Source: Mariannaea sp. PMI_226 (taxonomy: Eukaryota; Ascomycota; Sordariomycetes; Hypocreales; Nectriaceae). From it: DNA of 64,000 bases. The stretch lies in the NCBI GenBank assembly GCA_024336345.1, contig JANFOG010000007.1:496001-560000 (forward strand). The letters run 5' to 3'. The translations under genes were made by a program, and so were the position numbers. The notes under the pieces were generated by a model that saw only the letters and a list, made by a program, of their open reading frames with translations, was not told the DNA's origin and did not search any database. Positions within the stretch are counted from its first letter, which is position 1. Each line of letters begins with the position of its first letter. Below are positions 58,501 to 64,000 of the stretch, in pieces.

Positions 58501-59574
58501 TCTGCAGCGCTCAAATGGCTCAAACTCTGCTCAAGGTGGCATTTTCTAGAATGATTCTATGCAAGACAGAGCACCCTGTTTTGTCAACCATTACCACACC
58601 TTTTGTAATTGCCTTGATGGCGTTTGCCTTGCCTAGCTAGAGTGACGCAACATCCGCCTCTTGTCGGAAATACACACTTCGCTGGTGAATAACGGTGCAG
58701 GCCAACTATGGGAGGGATGGAGGGAGAATGATTTAACTGGCCGCCACACGAGCGATGGTGCAGTCATCCGCACCAAAATAAACAAAAAACCGGGATAAGT
58801 AATTGTGCGACCAGAGAAGCTGAACTCCTCGGATCGAAACCAGTCGCACAGCCCATGCTCAATACCAAACAAAATCCCCCCCAGCAAGCCTTGGTGCCGG
58901 GCTTGAAAATGAGGCCACTGGGATATCGCCTTGGCTTGATTGGTAGCGGATCGTCGCCGTAGGTTCCGAGTCCCCTCCTCAGTCCCCGACGAGAGGGCCC
59001 CGGGCCGTCTACGTTGTGGGTCACCGCTGATCATGCACCAGTCCTTGTTCAGCGTGTCGCGGATGTTCACATGGGGCATGGCCTAGATTTACTACTTCTC
59101 CGACTTCCAGCAAATCGGCCTCAAGATCAGAAAGAAATTCCCCGCAATTATTGTGACCTTTGGCACGAAGTGAGAGTTCTGCTTTCGCTACTTTGTATGC
59201 CCCATGTTTAGGGATTGGCAGCTTCGTGGAGCCTTCGTGGAGCCTTCGTGGAGTCCGAGTCATTCAAGTGCGTCTTACCCCAGACCGGGAGACTTGGATG
59301 CTTCCCAATCGGCCGCCTTAACTAATTGCTAAGAGGAGGACACATGGGAGTACGCAAATGCAAATAACTGGCCTGGTGGCCTTCGTCGGTATTCAAATGC
59401 CAGGCCATGGCCTTTCAAAGTAGTTGCCACAGCCTCGTCAGTCTGTCCTTACTCCATTATTTCCTTTCATAAACGTCCACTTGGCCCACTGTCCGCTGGC
59501 TCAACGGATACGTTCGTCCGACTTGGGTCCATGATGCGATTGTCTACTTGTAACTGCATACCTTCTCTTCGGCG
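55502..59574. other. 4.1-kb divergent intergenic region (ARPC4 / rhodopsin-like)
   Basis: No gene is supported. A two-strand open region at 57053-57690 has a hydrophobic minus frame, but it has no recognisable family or splice pattern. An 11-bp tandem repeat lies at 59222-59253. The ARPC4 promoter should be within the first few hundred bases. Confidence 0.5.
59222..59253. repeat. 11-bp tandem repeat CTTCGTGGAGC x3
   Basis: Two exact units and a third lacking its last base, about 320 nt upstream of the rhodopsin-domain gene. Confidence 0.85.
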
Positions 59575-60987
59575 ATGAAGAGCCACAAGAATGATGCCTA
59601 CGCGGCGATTGGTATCACGCTGTTCTTTGCAACAGGCGGTATCAGTCTTCGGCTGCTTGCGAGGCGTATGACCAAGTATGGATACGGCTTCGAAGATGGC
59701 CTAGCTGTAGCTGCTTGGGTACGACTCCTCTTCCTTTACCATCCTGACGACTATTTTCTAACCTAGATACTGTCTATATAGGTCTTCGCAGTAGGATATT
59801 CTGCTGTTAACTTGATATGTGCGTTCTCTAACCATCGACTCCCTTTTTCCATGTGACGTCCGTTGTGCGTTCCTTTACACGTTGCTAACCATCGACGCCG
59901 GTATATAGGGGTTGCTGACTATGGCCTTGGTTCGACAATTGAAGACCGCCCACCAAACCTTACTGAAACCGAAGTCATCTCACAAGGATGGCATGTTCTG
60001 TTCGCATCCGAGTTTATCTACGCTCTCTCAGTCGCTTTTTCTCAGTTCACCATCCTTGCCCTTTACTGGCGGCTGTTCAAACTCTCTCCTATCCGAATAC
60101 CGATTCAAGTGTTGACGTGTGCCGTAATCCTCTGGACGTTCGTACGAATCGGCATGACAACATTCCAATGTATGCCTATTCGGGCTTTTTGGGATCTGGA
60201 GCTGAAGGCAACCAAATGCCGCCTGAACGAGGCCACATTTTTCTTTGGAACAGTTTTAACACACGTTGTTCTTGATCTCTTAATTCTCATACTGCCCGCG
60301 GTGCAAGTCATGAGAATGCAGCTGCGATTTGGCCAAAAAGTTGGCATAATTGGCCTATTTATGTGCGGTATCTTGTGAGTGATATCCTGAGATTAGACCT
60401 GATAAATGCTTTTATTCTTACCCTTATGGAAACAGGACATGCATGGCCTCCATCTTTGTTCTATATGAGTCGGTAACTTATGACAACAACACGACGGAGA
60501 TGCCATATGATATGGCCTTGAACATGATTTGGGCTGTAGTCGAAGTTAACCTGGCCATCATTGCTGGTAAGAGCCTGAACTCCAACAATACCGTATCCAG
60601 GATGACAATGACTTACCATTGATGTGCATAGCCTCTCTCCCATTACTTCGTCCCATTTTCCGAAAAGTCCTTCCAAATTCCTTCCTCAGCTCGAAAAAGA
60701 CTCAGAGTCATGCAGCGAGTCATTTCAGCGACGCCAGAATGACCCGCGGGAGGAATGGTACCAGAATAACGGAACTGGACGGAAGCTCGACACGAGAATT
60801 AGCTGGCTCCGACCGCTCATCACTAGATCTCGAGGCAGGAACGAGCGATGATTCACACGAGATGCAGACGGTCATTTCAAGTCATTGGCGTACAGACCAG
60901 AGGTCAGAGGAGAAGAATGCAGCGGGACGTATACATGTTCTTAGCGAGACAGCGATACGCGTGGAGCGACTCAATGTTCGAAAATAG
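59575..60987 (+). CDS. Fungal rhodopsin-domain (PTH11/SAT4-like) seven-helix membrane protein
   Basis: Five exons: 59575-59718, 59782-59818, 59909-60374, 60436-60566 and 60632-60987; 377 aa. Introns of 63, 90, 61 and 65 nt all keep phase; exon 2 is 37 nt. Seven hydrophobic segments are visible, from AAIGITLFFATGGISLRLLAR at the N-terminus to VVEVNLAIIAASLPLLRP at the end. Family features include the loop tract GWHVLFASEFIYALSVAFSQFTILALYWRLF, the Cys pair in TFQCMPIRAFWD and ATKCRLNEATFF, and the conserved ASLPLLRP after helix 7. There is no CFEM domain at the N-terminus, unlike classic Pth11. The tail (~110 aa) is hydrophilic and Ser-rich, probably cytosolic. Such proteins are putative surface receptors. 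Ligand and partners are unknown. Confidence 0.88.
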
Positions 60988-62407
60988 ATTTGCGGTTTTT
61001 TTAACGTGGAGAATATTGAATACTATTACTACTACCAACTTATTGAAGACGGTCACTGATAGAGCTGCCTCGTGTGTTTGGGTCCCGGAGAGATATTCAC
61101 CCAAGTTTCATCCCTTTCATCCTGAGCAGCAGAAACGATAAGACTATCTCAGTACCAGAATCAAGTCTCTAGTCGCCTGAAAATACCGGTAATTGCCATC
61201 AGCTATTCTCTGCGCGGTATTAGATCGAACCCCAGTGCCACTGAAAGGTTGGTTGGTAAGCCTAAAGAAGCCGAGTTGAAGAGCCTTAGCACGATATTGG
61301 TTTCGGGCATCTAATCAACCAGGGGCAAATGACACGGCGATGGAGTCAGGTATTTGAAATAAGGCAGAACGAGGGGAGACAATGCGCCACAGATGCTAGA
61401 ATTGGCGAGCTTTGTGTTTCATGCGAAGTGGCGAAATAGCGAAATGGCCGCCCAACTGAGTAAATGACCTGTCTGCTGGCGTTAGCTCCGCCTCGGATCC
61501 TTGGCTCGCATCAGTTTCGCCACCACAGCTACCTAGGTAGTGAAGCTGAGCCATAGTCACTTGAGTGGATTGAGAGCTAACTATATTCGTTTATGGTTCT
61601 GTCCTCGTCTTTTTTTTTTCAGAACACACTTATTAGTAGCTTGACGTCCCTTCAGCTGGTGACTAAGGGATTACAATTGACTACTAAACTAAGCTTTGGA
61701 ACAAGGTCCGCGGAATTAGAAATTCACTTTGTGGAATCTGACACTATGTATCTTAGACTCCTTTAACAACTAAAACAAAAACAAGGAACAATGCGGGAGT
61801 ATTGGTGAATAACTCAATAGAGTGTATATCTCGTGCCCAAAATATGCCACAGCTAGAAGTCGAGCATCATGCACTTAGGAGCCAAAAAAACAAAAAAAAA
61901 ACAAAAAAAAAAAACATGTATGTGCGATCGAACTATTTCGCCCAGAAGGAAATGCCATCATACCAGTGCCCCAACTGTTCGAAGCTTGTGGATGTTAATT
62001 TCAAATAACATAGGTAACTAAAAATAGGCTAGACAGGTCTTGTTAAAAAGCAGATGTGGTTTATACGAGAGGAAGCTGTACGTCAAATCAAAGAAGAACA
62101 CTGGGATGAGTGGTGGGGTGAAATGAATGGCCACTAGATCACTGACGAAGGAAGTAGTCTCTACAGCTTCATAACAACTCCCTATTCCATGGTAGCATAA
62201 GAGATCTTTCGATTACCCCTACGATAGAGTATCCTTGCTCGCAATGCCTAGCCATCTCATACATTCTTGGTTGTCTCATGCACCGAGTACCCTTACAACA
62301 CGCGGCTACAATCTCAAAGCTTCAATCTGCTAGAAATTGATGTCCAAAACAAAAAACAAAAAACAATAATACTGTACCTTACTATGGTATTCATCTCAAT
62401 GCTCCCA
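60988..62407. other. Convergent spacer (1.4 kb)
   Basis: No supported gene between the stop codons of the rhodopsin-like and BTB genes. Contains an A-rich tract with interspersed C (61,886-61,916) and T runs near 61,610. Confidence 0.5.
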
Positions 62408-63249
62408 TCAGAATCGAATCGCGAACGCACCGCCTCTGTTACACTTCTTGCATCGTTGCTGAGTAGGAGTCATGGGAACAGCACTGCCACAAGTGGAGCA
62501 GTCACCCAACAGTGGACTCTGAATGAATGAATGTAGAAGCTCTCTGATAAAATCTGGGCTGCCTGCAGTCATCTCATCAAATAGTTTCTGTGCGTCCGGT
62601 GAGCGCAGAAATACAGAAACTTTCAGTCTCGCAAAGGCGAGAGCGCGATCGCGGAGACCTCTCGAAGTTGATGGCGTCAAATCGTACACATGGGGAATCG
62701 ACAGGAGAAAGGTGCAAAAGTCCGAATTAGTTTCCAAACTGTTTGAGTATTTGTCGGCAGCGAGATACTCTAGTCCGCTGATATCGTACTCGTGGGCCAA
62801 GGCAAACATTATCGCATGAAGCGATAGGATGGAGGTAGTGCTCTTGTCAGAAGCGACCTCATCTGAATCCACGGTGTAGTCACCGGTATACAAGTACTCG
62901 ACCATCCGGAGCACGTCAGATAGAGAATGTGAGTCGAGGCAGTATGTACGAGATGATGCCTCCTGGATAGTAATCTAATCAGTCATGAGGAATATGTAAC
63001 GTAGAGATGTTTGCTACCATGAACTGCCCAGTGCAAGCCGCATGAAATACCGGAGATTGGGTACAAATGATGATCCTGTGGACAGGTATTGTCTGCCCTT
63101 GGCAAGTGAATGAGAAATCGGTAAACTCGCCGTTTTCGCGGGCGCTGTTACACTTGTTACCCCATGCTGTTGATGTGATGAGGGAGGGGAGGAGAAGGAT
63201 TGCAATAACTATACCTTGCGATGCGTGACATAATTTCTTTGGAGATCAT
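62408..63249 (-). CDS. BTB/POZ domain protein with C-terminal zinc-ribbon-like CxxC pairs
   Basis: Three minus-strand exons, 63249-63215, 63144-63018 and 62962-62408; 238 aa. Introns of 70 and 55 nt keep phase. The acceptor TAACAG (63145) is the one that joins in frame to ARENGEFTDFSFTC. The BTB domain covers about residues 12-110, with TDFSFTCQGQTIPVHRIIICTQSPVFHAAC (beta strands and first helices) and the conserved MVEYLYTGDY. A helical segment follows. The end carries CSTCGSA and CKKCNRGGAF, two CxxC pairs 15 residues apart, which look like a small zinc ribbon. Fungal BTB proteins of this size are numerous and mostly uncharacterised; some act as Cullin-3 adaptors. No substrate-binding module such as Kelch or MATH is present. 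Confidence 0.85.
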
Positions 63250-64000
63250 GGCTGTGACTCAAAATTCAAGAATAAAAAAAAAAGGAGTCTTTATACAATC
63301 TCGTTAGAAATCTGAGAAAATTAAAATTAAGCTGGTGATATTCACGAACGCCTTGCTCAAGTTGGTGGTTAGAAGCCAACGTGCTGCGAGATGGAACTTG
63401 ACATCCATACCACCATTTACGGCGTGGATCCATACTTGCGACGTCATCAGGCTAGCAGCTAGCAGAGGGGAAGTTCGACATATATTTTGAGGCATATTTA
63501 GGGCTGACGATGACAGTCTGAAAATCCAATCACAAGACCAGGACAGTTAAAAACTGGCTGCAAAAATTGATGCCACCCTGTGCTGCGATGTTTGCTCGCT
63601 CGTTGGTTGGGCACGCAAGCACACTGGCACGTCAGAGCTATCTCGTGCCAGCACAGACACTTTCCCGTTTTAAGCCAGCCCTGAGATCCGTTAAACCAAT
63701 AAAAGCACGGCATATTTGCATACGTGCATGCACCTATGAGACCATGGGACCATGGCCTGTCTGACTCCAACGTGCTTCAGCTGAACACAGCCCAACGGAA
63801 AATGTGAATCATCATACCGTCACATCTTATCTGGCCAGGTACCAGGCACCAGGCACCAGGCAGCAGACAACTGGCTCAGGAATATTTAGGATCCTAACTG
63901 TTATTTCCTCGACTGAACATGTGAGGCCTCTCGCATTGTCTGTCACTTTGTCAACACCAATACAATCACTCACATTGCGACCCGCGGGGTCTAGTCAATG
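63250..64000. other. Intergenic region at the right edge
   Basis: About 750 nt containing the BTB promoter. A short heptamer repeat lies at 63840-63860. No start of a further gene is recognisable. Confidence 0.5.
63840..63860. repeat. Heptamer tandem repeat (T/C)ACCAGG x3
   Basis: TACCAGG followed by two CACCAGG units in non-coding DNA upstream of the BTB gene. Confidence 0.8.

Noticed and set aside
61223..61231. tRNA B-box-like GATCGAACC (also GTTCGAGCC at 57198)
   Set aside because: No matching A box or acceptor and T stems could be folded around either.
1..64000. CRISPR arrays, operons, ribosome binding sites, riboswitches
   Set aside because: The window is fungal nuclear DNA; the only tandem repeats are short contiguous units without spacers.

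Overview
This window is nuclear DNA of a filamentous ascomycete, most likely a Sordariomycete and probably Hypocreales. The genes carry many short GT-AG introns (mostly 50-125 nt, branch sites like CTAAC/CTAAT). The gene content is typical of moulds: a Cas1p-type acyltransferase, a Zn2Cys6 regulator, a DUF7702 membrane protein, a membrane-anchored GH12, the hyphal GT2 glycosyltransferase, a fungal-rhodopsin receptor and an MFS sugar porter. The genus cannot be fixed from sequence reading alone. Protein models were built by hand from splice sites and reading frame; phases were checked codon by codon, but no database search was possible.

Layout. (1) 1-236 is the 5' end of an unrecognised minus-strand gene that leaves the window. 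(2) 237-10,356 is a gene-poor stretch of about 10 kb with only doubtful ORFs, short tandem repeats and a hairpin. (3) 10.4-31.3 kb is gene-bearing: Cas1p-like O-acetyltransferase (+), Zn2Cys6 factor (+), DUF7702 protein (+), GH12 (-), then a 4.3-kb divergent intergenic region, GT2 (+) and a Delta12/omega-3 type fatty acid desaturase (+). (4) 31.3-44.4 kb holds a possible decayed gene (-), an intracellular-type GH31 (+), a two-FAS1 secreted protein (-), an uncharacterised protein ending in a C2H2 finger (+) and an ABCG half-transporter (-). (5) 44.4-64 kb is sparse: a ten-exon MFS sugar porter (+), ARPC4 of the Arp2/3 complex (-), a rhodopsin-domain receptor (+) and a BTB protein (-), separated by 1.4-4.4 kb spacers.

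How the genes may work together. Five genes within 28 kb act on carbohydrates or the cell surface (Cas1p-like, GH12, GT2, GH31, FAS1 protein). This could reflect a surface-glycan neighbourhood, but no shared regulation was demonstrated. ARPC4 is a housekeeping actin gene. The ABCG gene has a striking promoter with a duplicated TATA block and an inverted repeat. No rRNA, tRNA, CRISPR array or intact transposon was found. I did not find a clearly new multi-gene system; the best leads are the C2H2-tailed small protein, the glycan-gene neighbourhood and several unusual exon structures.
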